DNA from: Sternotherus odoratus
Taxonomy: Eukaryota; Chordata; Testudines; Kinosternidae
DNA length: 64,000 nt
Reading direction: 5' to 3'
Assembly: GCA_032164245.1 (NCBI GenBank)
Contig: JAVMKO010000009.1
Location: forward strand, 77,385,212-77,449,211
Numbering within the stretch: position 1 is the first letter of the stretch; each line of letters starts with the position of its first letter. The notes under the pieces are model-generated. The model saw only the letters and a list, made by a program, of their open reading frames with translations. It was not told where the DNA came from and did not search any database. Made by a program: the position numbers and the translations under genes. Shown here in pieces: positions 63,741 through 64,000 of this stretch.

Positions 63741-64000
63741 GGCGCCCCGACCGGCCGCCTCGGCCGCGCGCTACACGGGACGCATGGCGCACGCGCCGCG
63801 GCTGCCCGGCCCCGGTGCTGCTGCTGCTGCCCCCGTCGAAAGAGCCAGTTCACCGACTCGCCCCCCCCCTCACAGCCATCGTCCGGGCCGGGGCGCGGCA
63901 CGCAGCGCGCACGCGCCTTACGTCGACGCAGGCGCAGCAAGGCCGAGCCGCCGCGGTCCCATTTCCAGACACTCTTCCCCGACCAAAGGACAGGCCCGCC

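Overview
The window looks like chelonian (turtle) nuclear DNA. It has AT-rich introns and intergenic DNA, two CpG islands and canonical GT-AG introns. It is dense in sauropsid interspersed repeats. The most telling are two composite SINEs made of a tRNA-derived head and a CR1-type 3' tail, plus several TA-flanked mariner/Tigger-type MITEs, hAT-like elements and two solo LTRs. Species is not determinable by eye; a crocodilian or other sauropsid is less likely.

Layout: 1-26.4 kb is intergenic. It holds MIR/CORE-SINE-like pieces, a 732-bp solo LTR (2382-3113), MITEs, CR1 debris and a 685-bp element with many subterminal AGCGCT motifs (16867-17551). I see no convincing gene there. At about 26.9-27.55 kb is a CpG island that serves as the promoter of EOLA1 (+), whose coding exons are 29262-29514 and 32579-32796. 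From 34.3 to 49.6 kb (-) lies a tandem cluster of heat-shock-factor-type genes of the HSFX/HSFY group: two complete two-exon genes (copy A, 38396 to 34316; copy C, 49630 to 47339) and an isolated but open second exon (copy B, 42626 to 41865) without a visible DNA-binding exon. From 52.2 to 63.74 kb (-) is TMEM185A, complete with seven coding exons (350 codons plus stop) and a CpG-island promoter at the right edge.

Gene order EOLA1 - HSFX/HSFY-like cluster - TMEM185A matches the gene content of human Xq28 (EOLA1/2, HSFX genes, TMEM185A). This suggests that the HSF family was already at this locus before it became sex-linked in mammals. Promoters of copies A and C share an octamer TTCTAGAA (heat-shock-element core) and a GCTGTGACATA block at identical 34-bp spacing. 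That suggests common, possibly auto- or cross-regulatory control by HSF proteins. The most unusual items are the orphan open exon B, which could be an alternative last exon of copy C, and the shared HSE-like promoter. Exon coordinates come from reading the sequence and splice sites by eye; no transcript evidence was available.
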